Assembly: GCF_902506415.1 (NCBI RefSeq)
Contig: NZ_LR733275.1
Location: 445,651-509,650 of the forward strand
Direction: 5' to 3'
Origin: Massilia sp. 9I
GTDB taxonomy: Bacteria; Pseudomonadota; Gammaproteobacteria; Burkholderiales; Burkholderiaceae_D
DNA: 64,000 bases
Every line of letters starts with the position of its first letter. Position 1 is the first letter of the stretch. A model generated the notes under the pieces. It was not told the DNA's origin, searched no databases, and worked only from the letters and a program-made list of their open reading frames with translations. The translations under genes were made by a program, and so were the position numbers. Below, piece after piece: positions 19,025 to 28,050 of the stretch.

Positions 19025-20053
19025 TTAAATGAATACTGGCTCCGGTTCCAGTTCCACCCCGTATCTGGCCGCCACGTCCGCCTGGATCGCGCGCGCCAGG
19101 CGCACCACGTCCTCGCCCTGCGCGCCGCCCAGGTTCACCAGCACCAGGGCCTGCTTCGGATACACGCCCGCCGCGCCCAGCGACCGGCCCTTCCAGCCGC
19201 ACTGGTCGATCAGCCAGCCGGCCGCCAGCTTCTCGCTGCCGTCCGGCTGCGCGTGGTGCACCAGTTCAGGATACTGCGCCAGCAGCCGGGCGCAATGGTC
19301 AGCGCTCACGACAGGGTTCTTGAAGAAGCTGCCGGCGTTGCCGATCTCGGCAGGATCCGGCAGCTTGCGGCGCCGGAGCGCCTCTACGGTGCGCCCGATA
19401 TCCGCAGGCGTCGGCGCCGCCAGTCCGGCTTCCTCGACCGCCCGGGCCAGCTCGGCATAGCGCAGGTTCGGGGTCCAGTCGGCCGGCAGGGCGAAGCTGA
19501 CGTCCAGCACCACGAGCTCGCGCCCTTCCGGATGCTTGAACAGGCTGTCGCGGTAGGCGAAGCGGCAGGCGGCGGCGTCCAGCACCCGGACCTCGCCGCT
19601 GGCCATGTCGTAGGCTGTCAGGGAGTGGAACACATCCTTGGTTTCGGTGCCGTAGGCCCCCACGTTCTGGATCGGCGCCGCTCCCACCGTGCCGGGAATC
19701 AGGGACAGGTTTTCCAGCCCGCCCAGGCCCTGGGCCAGCGTCCACTGCACGAAGGCGTGCCAGTTCTCGCCGGCCTGGGCCCGGACCAGGATCTTCCCGC
19801 CCTCCTCGCCCAGCACTTCCTTGCCCAAGCCCGTCATGTGCAGGACGAGGCCGTCGAAGTCGCGGGTGAACAGCATGTTGCTGCCGCCGCCCAGCACCAG
19901 GCGCGGCAGGCCGGTCAGGTTCGGGTCGCGCCGGACGGCGTCAAGCTCCGCCGCCCCGTTCACCCGCAGGTAATGCCGGGCCTTGGCCGGGATGCGGAAG
20001 GTGTTCAGGGAGGCGAGCGAAAAATCGTCGGAGATGGGGAGATTGGCTTGCAT
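19025..20053 (-). CDS. murB: UDP-N-acetylenolpyruvoylglucosamine reductase
   Basis: 342 residues, the same length as E. coli MurB (type I). It reduces UDP-GlcNAc-enolpyruvate to UDP-MurNAc in the cytoplasm, with FAD and NADPH. N-terminal NTFRIPAKA, FAD-site GGGSNMLF (about 57-64), IPGTVGAAPIQNVGAYG (about 114-130) and the catalytic-serine segment NAGSFFKNP (about 239) are present. It diverges from yajQ; the shared upstream spacer is about 146 bp. Confidence 0.97.
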   Translation of the reverse strand: MQANLPISDDFSLASLNTFRIPAKARHYLRVNGAAELDAVRRDPNLTGLPRLVLGGGSNMLFTRDFDGLVLHMTGLGKEVLGEEGGKILVRAQAGENWHAFVQWTLAQGLGGLENLSLIPGTVGAAPIQNVGAYGTETKDVFHSLTAYDMASGEVRVLDAAACRFAYRDSLFKHPEGRELVVLDVSFALPADWTPNLRYAELARAVEEAGLAAPTPADIGRTVEALRRRKLPDPAEIGNAGSFFKNPVVSADHCARLLAQYPELVHHAQPDGSEKLAAGWLIDQCGWKGRSLGAAGVYPKQALVLVNLGGAQGEDVVRLARAIQADVAARYGVELEPEPVFI

Positions 20054-20147
20054 GGCGTGACAGTGTTTTTGGTCATTATAGAGGCAAGCCCGGGTCGAAG
20101 CCTTGCCGTGCAGGCAAATCCGGTGGCTTCCGAGAGGGGTTGTCCGT

Positions 20148-20153
20148 TAAAAT
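20148..20153 (+). promoter_or_regulatory. Possible -10 element for yajQ
   Basis: TAAAAT lies 47 bp before the yajQ start in the murB/yajQ divergent spacer. The position 17 bp further upstream reads GGCTTC, a poor -35. A good ribosome site (AAGGA) lies at about 20188, 8 bases before the ATG. Confidence 0.35.
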
Positions 20154-20199
20154 AGAGGAATTCATCTAGTTAGCTGTATCGAAAAAAAAGGAAACCGCC

Positions 20200-20685
20200 A
20201 TGCCATCGTTTGATGTCGTCTGCGAAGCAGACATGGTCGAAGTGAAGAATGCCGTCGAACAATCGAACAAGGAAATCACCACCCGCTTCGACTTCAAGGG
20301 CAGCTCGGCCAATGTCGAGCAAAAGGACAAGGAACTGACCCTGTTCGCCGATTCCGACTTCCAGCTCGGCCAGGTCAAGGACGTGCTCATCAACAAGATG
20401 TCCAAGCGCAAGGTCGACGTCCGCTTCCTCGACGAAGGCAAGGTCGAGAAAATCGGCGGCGACAAGGTCAAGCAGGTGATCAAGGTGCGCAACGGCATCG
20501 AGACCGAAGACGCCAAGAAGATCACCAAGGCCATCAAGGAAAGCAAGATGAAGGTGCAGGCCAGCATCCAGGGCGAGTCGGTGCGCGTCACCGGCGCCAA
20601 GCGCGATGACCTGCAGGCCGCCATGGCCCTGCTGCGCAAGGACATCCAGGACCTTCCTCTCGCTTTCAATAACTTCCGCGACTAA
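20200..20685 (+). CDS. yajQ: YajQ family nucleotide-binding protein
   Basis: 161 residues, standard for the family. It opens with [21 protein letters not shown] and repeats two ferredoxin-like halves. In Xanthomonas, YajQ family proteins bind c-di-GMP and influence virulence gene expression; E. coli YajQ binds nucleotides. In this window it could serve the same c-di-GMP network as the GGDEF-EAL protein at 22202, but that link is an inference. A hairpin follows the stop. Confidence 0.94.
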   Translation: MPSFDVVCEADMVEVKNAVEQSNKEITTRFDFKGSSANVEQKDKELTLFADSDFQLGQVKDVLINKMSKRKVDVRFLDEGKVEKIGGDKVKQVIKVRNGIETEDAKKITKAIKESKMKVQASIQGESVRVTGAKRDDLQAAMALLRKDIQDLPLAFNNFRD

Positions 20686-20703
20686 GGTTCTAAAGCGCAA
20701 CGC

Positions 20704-20723
20704 GGCGTGGCAATGGCCACGCC
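20704..20723 (+). terminator. Perfect hairpin after yajQ, no T-run
   Basis: GGCGTGGC and GCCACGCC pair around AATG, 18 bp after the yajQ stop. No T-tract follows, so it may be an attenuating or mRNA-stabilising hairpin rather than a full terminator. Confidence 0.45.
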
Positions 20724-20804
20724 TGAGAGTAGAATGACGACCGTGCACTGCGGTGTGTCAATGCATAAGTACGCGTAGGGAACTACGGCAGTTTAAGGAT
20801 TGCA

Positions 20805-22073
20805 ATGAAACGTGTTGATGATTTCCGCCTGAAGCTGGGCAACAAGGAATATGTGCCTATCATGATCGGCGGGATGGGCGTAGACATCTCGACCTCCGAA
20901 CTGGCCCTGGAAGCAGCGCGCCTGGGCGGCATCGGCCATATTTCGGACGCCATGGTGCAGGACGTGTCGGACCGCAAGTTCGACACCACCTTCGTCAAGG
21001 ACAAGACCAAGCTCTACAAGTTCAACATCAACAACATGAACAAGGCGGTGGTCCAGTTCGACCTCGACCGCCTGGCCGAAGCGACCCGCCTGCACGTGGG
21101 CTCGACCATGGAAGCGAAGAAGGGCGATGGCCTGATCTTCGTGAACTGCATGGAAAAGCTGACCATGAACGCGCCCAAGGAAACCCTGCGCACCCGCCTG
21201 TCGGCCGCGATGGACGCCGGCATCGACGGCATCACCATGTCGGCCGGCCTGCATCTGGGCTCCTTCGAGCTGATCAAGGACCACCCGCGCTTCCGCGACA
21301 CCAAGCTCGGCATCATCGTCTCGTCGGTGCGCGCGCTGCAGCTGTTCCTGAAAAAAGTCTCGCGCCTGAACCGCCTGCCCGACTACATCATCGTCGAAGG
21401 CCCGCTGGCCGGCGGCCACCTGGGCTTCGGCATCGATGACTGGAAGCAGTACGACCTGCACACCATCATGGACGAGATCCATGTCTTCATGCGCGAGCAG
21501 CAGCTGGACATCCCGGTGATCGCCGCGGGCGGCATCTTCACCGGCTCGGACGCGGTGGGCTTCCTGGAAAAAGGCGCCGGCGGCGTGCAGGTGGCGACCC
21601 GCTTCACCGTCACCCACGAGTGCGGCATGCCGGACCACGTCAAGCAGGAATACTTCCGCGCCAGCGAAGAAGACATCATCGTCAACGGCGTCTCGCCGAC
21701 CGGCTACCCGATGCGTATGCTGAAAAGCACGCCGGCGATCGGTTCCGGCATCCGCCCGGGCTGCGAATCCTACGGCTACCTGCTGGATGCCACCGGCAAC
21801 TGTGCATACATCAACTCGTACAACCGCGAAGTGCAGGCCAGCCCGGACGGCAAGAACATCTCGGTGTTCGACAAGACCTGCCTGTGCACGCACATGCGCA
21901 ACTTCAACTGCTGGACCTGCGGCCACACTACCTACCGCCTGAAGGACACCACCCACCGCCTGGCGGACGGCAGCTACCAGGTCCTGTCGGCCCAGCACGT
22001 GTTCGAGGACTACCAGTTCAGCGTCGACAACCAGGTTGCGCTGCCGCCGAAGCAGGAGACGGTTGCCGCCTGA
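20805..22073 (+). CDS. Nitronate monooxygenase-like flavoprotein with Cys-rich C-terminal tail
   Basis: 422 residues. The core (about 15-330) is the TIM-barrel FMN enzyme of the nitronate monooxygenase/2-nitropropane dioxygenase group: MIGGMGVDIS near the start, EGPLAGGHLGFG (about 196-207, with the His typical of the active site), and VIAAGGIFTGSDAVGFLEKGAGGVQ for the phosphate of FMN. Beyond it a 90-residue tail contains closely spaced cysteines (CESYGY, CAYI, CLCTHMRN, CWTCG), which could bind a metal or iron-sulfur cluster. The family normally ends before such a tail, so substrate assignment as a nitronate is uncertain. It ends in a clear terminator. Confidence 0.82.
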   Translation: MKRVDDFRLKLGNKEYVPIMIGGMGVDISTSELALEAARLGGIGHISDAMVQDVSDRKFDTTFVKDKTKLYKFNINNMNKAVVQFDLDRLAEATRLHVGSTMEAKKGDGLIFVNCMEKLTMNAPKETLRTRLSAAMDAGIDGITMSAGLHLGSFELIKDHPRFRDTKLGIIVSSVRALQLFLKKVSRLNRLPDYIIVEGPLAGGHLGFGIDDWKQYDLHTIMDEIHVFMREQQLDIPVIAAGGIFTGSDAVGFLEKGAGGVQVATRFTVTHECGMPDHVKQEYFRASEEDIIVNGVSPTGYPMRMLKSTPAIGSGIRPGCESYGYLLDATGNCAYINSYNREVQASPDGKNISVFDKTCLCTHMRNFNCWTCGHTTYRLKDTTHRLADGSYQVLSAQHVFEDYQFSVDNQVALPPKQETVAA

Positions 22074-22104
22074 CAGACCGGCGCATAGCTGTTCCGTATC
22101 CACG

Positions 22105-22130
22105 AAGCCACGGTTCGCCGTGGCTTTGTT
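22105..22130 (+). terminator. Intrinsic terminator of the flavoprotein gene
   Basis: AAGCCACGG and CCGTGGCTT pair around a TTCG tetraloop, followed by TGTTGT. The stable tetraloop and long stem make this a convincing Rho-independent terminator 31 bp after the stop. Confidence 0.85.
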
Positions 22131-22201
22131 GTGTAGCGCCCTCCTGTTGCGAAGGCGTGTAAGCTCAAGCCCTACGAGCGCTTTTCGCGAAGGGTGCCGG
22201 C

Positions 22202-24568
22202 ATGTCCTCCATCGATCCGTCCGCGCAAGTCGTCTTCCTGACGGATGACGAGGGCCGGGTCGTGACCTGGAATCCCGCCTGCAGCGCCTTGTTCGGCTGG
22301 ACGGCCGACGCGGCGCCGGGTCGGGCCCTGAGCGAGCTGCTGGTCGGCGATACCGCCTGGCCCGCACTGGCCGCGGCCGGCGGTGGCCGGGTCTGCATGC
22401 GCTTCAGCGCAGGCGAAGGCCCCGCCAGCATGTCGCTGCTGCGCCAGTACGACGCGCGCGGCGAACCCGCCGGCTGGAGCGCCTGCATCGTCGTTTCTCC
22501 TTCGGACTCGCTGTCCGAAACCGAGCGCGTCGGCAACACCCCCCTGTCGCAGGTGGTGGACCTGCTGCCCGGCACCTTCTACGCGATCAATCGCGCCGGG
22601 CGCTTCGTGCTCTGGAACCACAACCTGGAGCGGGTGACCGAACTCATGCCCGACGAGCTCGCCGCCGCCAACGTGATGGACATGTTCGATCCACGCGAGC
22701 GGGCGCTGGCGGCGCGGAATTTCCGCCGCGTCTTCGACGAAGGCGCCGAAGTGTCGATGGAAATGAACTACGTGTCGCGCAGCGGACGCGAGACGCCGAT
22801 CATCGTCGGCGGTGCCCGCGTCGGCTGCGACAACAACCAGTACCTGTTCGGCATGGGCATCAGCATCGCCAAGCGGCGCGAAAAGGAGCGCCAGCTGCGC
22901 CTGAGCGAACGGGCGCTGCATGCCGCCAGCAACGGCATCGTCATCACCCGCTGCAGCGGGCGCGACAACCTCATCGAGTACGTCAACCCCGCCTTCGAGC
23001 GCATCGCCGGCTACCCGGCCGAGGAAGCCATCGGACGCGACCCGCGCTTCATGGCCGCGCCCGGCTTCGATGCGCACGAGCGCAGCCAGGTGCGCCTGGC
23101 CCTGGCCGAGCGGCGCGCCGTCAACGTGGTGTTCCGCAACATGCGCAAGAACGGCGAGATCTTCTGGAACGACCTGAGCATCACCCCGGTGCGCGACGAG
23201 TATGGCGAAGTCAAGCACTTCATCGGCATCCTGCAGGACGTCACCGCCCTCAAGCAGCGCGCCGACCAGCTCGAGCACGAGATCAACCACGACGCCCTCA
23301 CCGGCATTGCCAACCGCAACCTGCTGTGGGACCGGCTCGAGCACGCCGTGCACCTGGCGCATCGCCACGGCGCGATGGTGGCGAGCGTGCTGATCGACCT
23401 GGACAACTTCAAGGCCATCAACGACACCTTCGGCCATGAGGCCGGCGACGTGGTGCTCAAGGTCGTGGCGCGGCGCCTGCTGGCGGCGGTGCGCGAGAGC
23501 GACACGGTGGCCCGCATGTCGGGCGACGAGTTCGTGCTGGTGCTGGTCGACCAGCCCTCGCTGCGTTTCACCCTGCGCATGGCCGAGCGCCTGCGCCGCG
23601 CCCTGGTCATGCCGGTGGCTTTCGGGGGCAACGAGATCCCGATCGGCGCCAGCCTGGGCGTGGCGACCTTCCCGCACGACGGCAACACGCCGGCCGAGCT
23701 GGTGCGCGCGGCCGACATGGCGATGTACCACGCCAAGGGCAATGGCGGCGGCGTGCATTTCTTCTCACCCGAGATGCGCTCGGCCAGCGAGAAGCGCGCC
23801 GCGCTGGCCGACAGCATTCGCAGCGCCCTCGAGCACGACGAACTGTTCCTGCTGTTCCAGCCGCGCATGGATGCGCGCAGCGGCAAGGTACGCGGCTTCG
23901 AGGCCCTGCTGCGCTGGCGCCATCCGAAACACGGCGTGATGCTGCCGGCTTCTTTCCTGGCCGAGGCCGAGGAATCCGGCAAGATGATCGAGATCGGCAA
24001 CTGGGTGCTGGACCAGGCCTGCGCCTTCCTGCAGGAGATGCGCCAGCTCGGCTACACCGGCTTGCCGGTGTCGGTCAACGTCTCGCACCGCGAGTACAGC
24101 CAGCACGGCTTCATCCCCGGCCTGGCAAGCCGCATGGCGCAATTCGGGCTGCCGCCCGGCAGCCTGGAAATCGAGATCCCCGAGGCCGACCTGATCCGCA
24201 ATCCGGGACTGGGACGCGACCTGTCGGCGCAGCTGCGCGAGGTCGGCGTCGCGCTGTCGCTCGACGAGTTCGGCAAGGGCATCTCCGACCTTTCCTTCCT
24301 GCGCCAGCTCTCGGTGCGCCAGGTCAAGCTGTCGAAAGCGGCGGTGCACGACATCGCCCAGGAAGGCAACGGCAGCCGGCTAGCCAAGACCCTGATCGAC
24401 ATCGGCCACAACCTCGAGCTGGCCGTGGTGGGCGAAGCGGTCGAGACCGAAGCGCAAGTGGAGTTCCTGCGCTCGCACGGCTGCGACCAGCTACAGGGAC
24501 AATGGTTCAGCGAGCCGCTTGCGCTGGACGCGGTGCGCCAGATGCTCGACCAGCGCTACCACGCGTAG
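22202..24568 (+). CDS. PAS-PAS-PAS-GGDEF-EAL c-di-GMP turnover protein
   Basis: 788 residues, no membrane segment. Three PAS-like domains (about 8-100, 115-230, 240-350) precede a GGDEF domain (about 360-520) and an EAL domain (about 540-785). The GGDEF signature reads SGDEF (440-444) with an inhibitory RxxD site RESD at 431-434, so cyclase activity with product inhibition is plausible. In the EAL domain, E567, the Asn of VSVNVS, the Lys of VKLS and the Glu of VVGEAVET remain, but the loop-6 DDFGTGYSSL is changed to DEFGKGISDL (688-697). Phosphodiesterase activity may therefore be weakened. Signal unknown. The start ATG follows GAAGGGTGCCGGC. Confidence 0.92.
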   Translation: MSSIDPSAQVVFLTDDEGRVVTWNPACSALFGWTADAAPGRALSELLVGDTAWPALAAAGGGRVCMRFSAGEGPASMSLLRQYDARGEPAGWSACIVVSPSDSLSETERVGNTPLSQVVDLLPGTFYAINRAGRFVLWNHNLERVTELMPDELAAANVMDMFDPRERALAARNFRRVFDEGAEVSMEMNYVSRSGRETPIIVGGARVGCDNNQYLFGMGISIAKRREKERQLRLSERALHAASNGIVITRCSGRDNLIEYVNPAFERIAGYPAEEAIGRDPRFMAAPGFDAHERSQVRLALAERRAVNVVFRNMRKNGEIFWNDLSITPVRDEYGEVKHFIGILQDVTALKQRADQLEHEINHDALTGIANRNLLWDRLEHAVHLAHRHGAMVASVLIDLDNFKAINDTFGHEAGDVVLKVVARRLLAAVRESDTVARMSGDEFVLVLVDQPSLRFTLRMAERLRRALVMPVAFGGNEIPIGASLGVATFPHDGNTPAELVRAADMAMYHAKGNGGGVHFFSPEMRSASEKRAALADSIRSALEHDELFLLFQPRMDARSGKVRGFEALLRWRHPKHGVMLPASFLAEAEESGKMIEIGNWVLDQACAFLQEMRQLGYTGLPVSVNVSHREYSQHGFIPGLASRMAQFGLPPGSLEIEIPEADLIRNPGLGRDLSAQLREVGVALSLDEFGKGISDLSFLRQLSVRQVKLSKAAVHDIAQEGNGSRLAKTLIDIGHNLELAVVGEAVETEAQVEFLRSHGCDQLQGQWFSEPLALDAVRQMLDQRYHA

Positions 24569-24570
24569 CC

Positions 24571-24587
24571 TGGGCGGGACCCGCCCA
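24571..24587. terminator. Bidirectional hairpin between convergent genes
   Basis: TGGGCGGG and CCCGCCCA form an 8-bp palindrome with a single central base between the GGDEF-EAL gene and the convergent DHH gene. It lacks T-runs. It probably stops or stalls transcription from both sides. Confidence 0.5.
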
Positions 24588-24589
24588 CC

Positions 24590-25525
24590 CTACCCGTCCT
24601 TGTTGATGCGGTTGATCAGGGCGCCGAGCACGTCTTCCGCCATCTCGTTGTCCACCTGGCAGGTGCCCGCATTCTCGTGCCCGCCGCCGCCGTATTCGAG
24701 CATCAGGGCCCCGATGTTGGTCTTCGAGCTCCGGTTCAGGATCGACTTGCCGGTGGCGAATACGGTGTTCTGCTGCTTCACGCCCCACAGCACGTGGATC
24801 GAGATGTTCGTGTCCGGGAACAGCGCGTAGATGATGAAGCGGTTGCCGGCAAAGATGACTTCCTCGCCGCGCAGGTCGAGCACCACCAGGTTCTTGTGGA
24901 CCTGGGCGCAGCGCCGGATCTGTTCCTTGCAACGTTCGCTGTGCTCGAAGTACAGGCTGGTGCGCTCGCGCACGTCGGGCAGTTCCATGATCTGCTCGAT
25001 CGAATGCTGGGCGCAGTAGTCGATCAGGGCCATCATCAGCTGGTAGTTCGAGATGCGGAACTCATGGAAACGGCCCAGGCCGGTACGCGCGTCCATCAGG
25101 AAGTTCAGCAGATTCCAGCCCTGCGGGAACAGCACTTCGTCGCGCGAGAAGCGGGCCGAATCGCCCTTGTCCACCGCCGCCATCATTTCGTTCCAGGCCG
25201 CCGGGAAGGTCCTGGCGCCGCCGTAGTGGTCGTACACGACGCGCGCCGCCGAGGGCGCTTCGGGATGGATGATGTGGTTCTCGCGCACGCCGGTATTGCG
25301 GATGGTTTCCGACAAGTGGTGGTCGAAAGCCAGGTGGGCCGCCGCGACGTAGGGCAGGTTGGTCGTGATGTCGCGCGCACTGATCGCGATCTTGCCGTCC
25401 TGCATATCCTTCGGGTGCACGAACAGGATGTCGTCGATCAGGTCGAGGTGCTTGAGCAGCACCGCGCACACCAGGCCGTCGAAGTCGCTACGGGTTACGA
25501 GTCGGAATTTCTGAGGGGCTGACAT
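24590..25525 (-). CDS. DHH family phosphoesterase
   Basis: 311 residues. ATG 25525 is chosen over the in-frame GTG at 25531 because AGGAAG lies 6 bases before it. The N-terminal SDFDGLVCAVLL (about 13-24) and FDHHLSET (about 66-73) are the metal-binding DHH motifs, and GGGHENAGTC near residue 285 is the DHHA1 substrate motif. Relatives include nanoRNases, exopolyphosphatase-like enzymes and c-di-AMP hydrolases; which applies here is not clear. Cytoplasmic. It diverges from the LytS-like kinase gene. Confidence 0.88.
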   Translation of the reverse strand: MSAPQKFRLVTRSDFDGLVCAVLLKHLDLIDDILFVHPKDMQDGKIAISARDITTNLPYVAAAHLAFDHHLSETIRNTGVRENHIIHPEAPSAARVVYDHYGGARTFPAAWNEMMAAVDKGDSARFSRDEVLFPQGWNLLNFLMDARTGLGRFHEFRISNYQLMMALIDYCAQHSIEQIMELPDVRERTSLYFEHSERCKEQIRRCAQVHKNLVVLDLRGEEVIFAGNRFIIYALFPDTNISIHVLWGVKQQNTVFATGKSILNRSSKTNIGALMLEYGGGGHENAGTCQVDNEMAEDVLGALINRINKDG

Positions 25526-25743
25526 CGGCACTTCCTTTCAAGAGTCGGAATGCGGGACGGGACACGGCGCGGGTTCGGTCCGAAAGATCATACCTTGCAA
25601 TGTTTCTGATTGTCAGCCTTTGCGGTGGCGCATTCTGGGCGGGCTGAGCGCAATCCATGCCCCGGATCGTGCAGGCTGTCGCACGCCACTGGCGGCAGGG
25701 ATGCGCACGGGGTAAAGTTGCATCATCCCAACAGTTGGTTTTG

Positions 25744-25764
25744 CCGGAAATGTTGTATTTCCGG
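25744..25764 (+). promoter_or_regulatory. Perfect palindrome upstream of the LytS/LytTR operon
   Basis: CCGGAAAT and ATTTCCGG are separated by GTTGT, 59 bp before the kinase start. It is a good operator candidate for a dimeric regulator. It is not the direct-repeat type bound by LytTR domains. The remaining intergenic DNA (25532-25822) shows no coding potential. Confidence 0.5.
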
Positions 25765-25822
25765 TACGCGCAGGCGGCGGCAAGGTACACTCGCCGCTTG
25801 CACCGAGAATGAACGAACAGAC

Positions 25823-27091
25823 ATGCAAGCAAGGAATACCTCTCCCCACTATTTTTCGAGCGTCCTGTCGTGGCTCTACCGCGCCTTCGACGCCGTGGCG
25901 ACCTGGGTTACCCAGCTGTCGTGGTGGAAGTTTTTCCTGTTTGCGATCCTGACCCTGATGGCGGGCGCGATCCTGCAGGAAGAACTGTTCTCCGGTCCGG
26001 CCGAAGAAGACGTGACCCGCGCCGAGCGCGAAGCCGGTCGCCGCAGCGACGCCGCCATCCTGATCGACGAAAGCGGCATCCGCTTCCACCCGCGCAACCG
26101 CCCGAAGAACGGCAGCGGCAGCGCCACCGCGCCGACCGAGCCGTCGGCGCCGCCGGTTCCGCCGGAAGCGCCGGAAGCGCCCGCCACCCCTGCTCCGGCC
26201 ACCACGCCGAACCCGCCGGCCGTCGGCGCCAACGGCGAATCGGTGCACATCGAGCTGCCGCCGCAGATCGGCGAAGAACTGTCCAATGCGATCGAAGCGG
26301 CGGTGGAAGACGCCGCCGAGCAGAAGGTGTCGCGCTACCACAAGCAGGCCTCGACCTGGTTCATGAACTTCGTGATCTTGTTCGTGCTGGCCCTGTTCGG
26401 CACCAAGGCCCTGGTGGGCGGCAAGAAGCGCGCCGAAGCGGAATCGCACGTGGCCAACCAGGCCGCCGAGCGCGAGGCCATGCAGCGCCAGCTGTCCGAA
26501 ACCAAGATGCAGATGATGCAGGCCCAGGTGGAGCCGCACTTCCTGTTCAACACCCTGGCCTCGGTCGAGCACCTGATCCAGGTCGACCCGCCGCGCGCCT
26601 CGGCCATGCAGCGCAGCCTGATCCAGTACCTGCGCGCCGTGCTGCCGCAGATGCGCGACAACGCCGTGGTTACCGGCCTGGGCCGCGAAGTCGACATGGT
26701 CACGGCCTACCTGAACCTGCTCAAGATGCGCATGGAAGAACGCCTGACCGTCGTGATGCAAGTGCCAGACGGCCTGCGCAGCGCCGCCTTCCCGCCGATG
26801 ATGCTGCAGTCGATGGTGGAAAACGCGATCAAGCACGGCCTCGAATGCAAGCCGGAAGGCGGCACCCTCAAGATCCAGGCCGACGTGGCCGACAACAAGC
26901 TGCGCGTCACCGTCACCGACGACGGGGTCGGCTTTGGCGTAGTGCCGAGCGACGGCACCGGCCTCGGGCTGCAGACCATCCGCGACCGCCTCAAGCTGCT
27001 GCACGGCGACGCCGGCCAGCTGCACATCGCGGCGAACAGCCCAAGCGGCGTGATCGCCATGATCGAGGTGCCGTACCAGCTTTCCAAGTAA
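25823..27091 (+). CDS. LytS/AlgZ-type sensor histidine kinase
   Basis: 422 residues from ATG 25823; the longer frame from 25610 is not supported. Two membrane helices (about 30-50 and 175-195) enclose an extracytoplasmic region rich in Pro and Ala (about 100-135, TPAPATTPNPPAV), which looks like a flexible linker. The His_kinase domain has the LytS signature QAQVEPHFLFNTLASVEHL (phospho-His in PHFLFN, about 240), then NAIKHGL and DDGVGFG with GLGLQTIRDRL for ATP binding. The response regulator follows 76 bp later. The signal is unknown. Confidence 0.9.
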   Translation: MQARNTSPHYFSSVLSWLYRAFDAVATWVTQLSWWKFFLFAILTLMAGAILQEELFSGPAEEDVTRAEREAGRRSDAAILIDESGIRFHPRNRPKNGSGSATAPTEPSAPPVPPEAPEAPATPAPATTPNPPAVGANGESVHIELPPQIGEELSNAIEAAVEDAAEQKVSRYHKQASTWFMNFVILFVLALFGTKALVGGKKRAEAESHVANQAAEREAMQRQLSETKMQMMQAQVEPHFLFNTLASVEHLIQVDPPRASAMQRSLIQYLRAVLPQMRDNAVVTGLGREVDMVTAYLNLLKMRMEERLTVVMQVPDGLRSAAFPPMMLQSMVENAIKHGLECKPEGGTLKIQADVADNKLRVTVTDDGVGFGVVPSDGTGLGLQTIRDRLKLLHGDAGQLHIAANSPSGVIAMIEVPYQLSK

Positions 27092-27167
27092 GCGCTATGC
27101 CGGGCAACTTGATCGTCCGGCTGTTTCGTTGAATAATCATCAAATCCCTAAAGCGACAGAGACGACC

Positions 27168-27935
27168 ATGCCTACAGCAATCATTGCCGACGACGAAAGA
27201 CTGATGCGCGACCAGCTGCGCCTGCGCCTGTCCGAGGCCTGGCCGGAACTGGACATCATCGGCGAGGCCAAGAACGGCGAGGAAGCGGTGGAACTGGTCG
27301 ACCAGCTGAACCCCGACCTCACCTTCCTGGATATCCGCATGCCCGGCAAGACCGGCATGGAAGCGGCGCGCGACATCGGCGACCGCAGCCAGATCGTGTT
27401 CGTCACCGCCTACGACCAGTACGCGGTAGAGGCCTTCGAGCGCGGCGCGATCGACTACGTACTGAAACCCACCGAGCCGGATCGCCTGAAGCTCACGGTG
27501 GACCGCCTCAAGCAACGCCTGGAACGCCCGAGCGAGAAAGCCAGCGTCAACGACAGCGTGCAGGCCATGCTGTCGCAGCTGGCGGAGAAGATCGCCGCGC
27601 CCAAGCCCAAGCACCTGCAGTGGATCCAGGCCAGCATCGGCCAGGACCTGCGCATGATTCCGGTGGAAGACATCCTGTTCTTCCGCTCCGACGAAAAGTA
27701 CACCTGCGTGCAGACCGCCAGCTTCGAAGCCCTGATCCGCAAACCCGTGCGCGACCTGGCAGAGGAGCTGGATCCGTCGCTGTTCTGGCAGATCCACCGC
27801 GCCACCCTGGTCAACGTCAACGCCATCGAAGGCGTGACGCGCGACATCCGCGGACGTCACCTGGTGCTGGTCAAGGGCCGCCCGGAAAAGCTCGAAGTCA
27901 GCCGCAGCTTCCTGCACCTGTTCAAGCAGATGTGA
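27168..27935 (+). CDS. LytTR family response regulator
   Basis: 255 residues. The receiver (1-120) has TAIIADDERLM, the phosphoacceptor in LTFLDIRMPGK (about Asp55) and VLKPTEPDRL. The LytTR DNA-binding domain (about 150-250) includes IPVEDILFFRSDEKYTCV and FWQIHRATLVNVNAI. It pairs with the kinase just upstream. ATG 27168 is preferred to a TTG at 27129. Targets cannot be read here; AlgR-like relatives control polysaccharide or pilus genes, and no such genes are adjacent. Confidence 0.93.
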   Translation: MPTAIIADDERLMRDQLRLRLSEAWPELDIIGEAKNGEEAVELVDQLNPDLTFLDIRMPGKTGMEAARDIGDRSQIVFVTAYDQYAVEAFERGAIDYVLKPTEPDRLKLTVDRLKQRLERPSEKASVNDSVQAMLSQLAEKIAAPKPKHLQWIQASIGQDLRMIPVEDILFFRSDEKYTCVQTASFEALIRKPVRDLAEELDPSLFWQIHRATLVNVNAIEGVTRDIRGRHLVLVKGRPEKLEVSRSFLHLFKQM

Positions 27936-28018
27936 CCGGTATGCGAGGCACACGGGCTCAGCGCCTTTTGTCTCGCATCAACGCCTCCCCCTCCCCCACG
28001 CCGTAATGTAGAGTTTCC

Positions 28019-28035
28019 GGCCCTTGCGGGCCTTT
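28019..28035 (+). terminator. Short hairpin with T-run after the LytTR gene
   Basis: GGCCC and GGGCC pair around TTGC, followed by TTT. It lies 84 bp after the LytTR regulator stop and 16 bp before the next start. The stem is only 5 bp, so termination may be partial. Confidence 0.45.
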
Positions 28036-28050
28036 ACTCGCATTGCGCGC

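Noticed and set aside
25613..27025. 470-codon minus-strand frame opposite the LytS-like kinase
   Set aside because: It is a composition shadow; the plus-strand kinase has all its motifs and a matching regulator.
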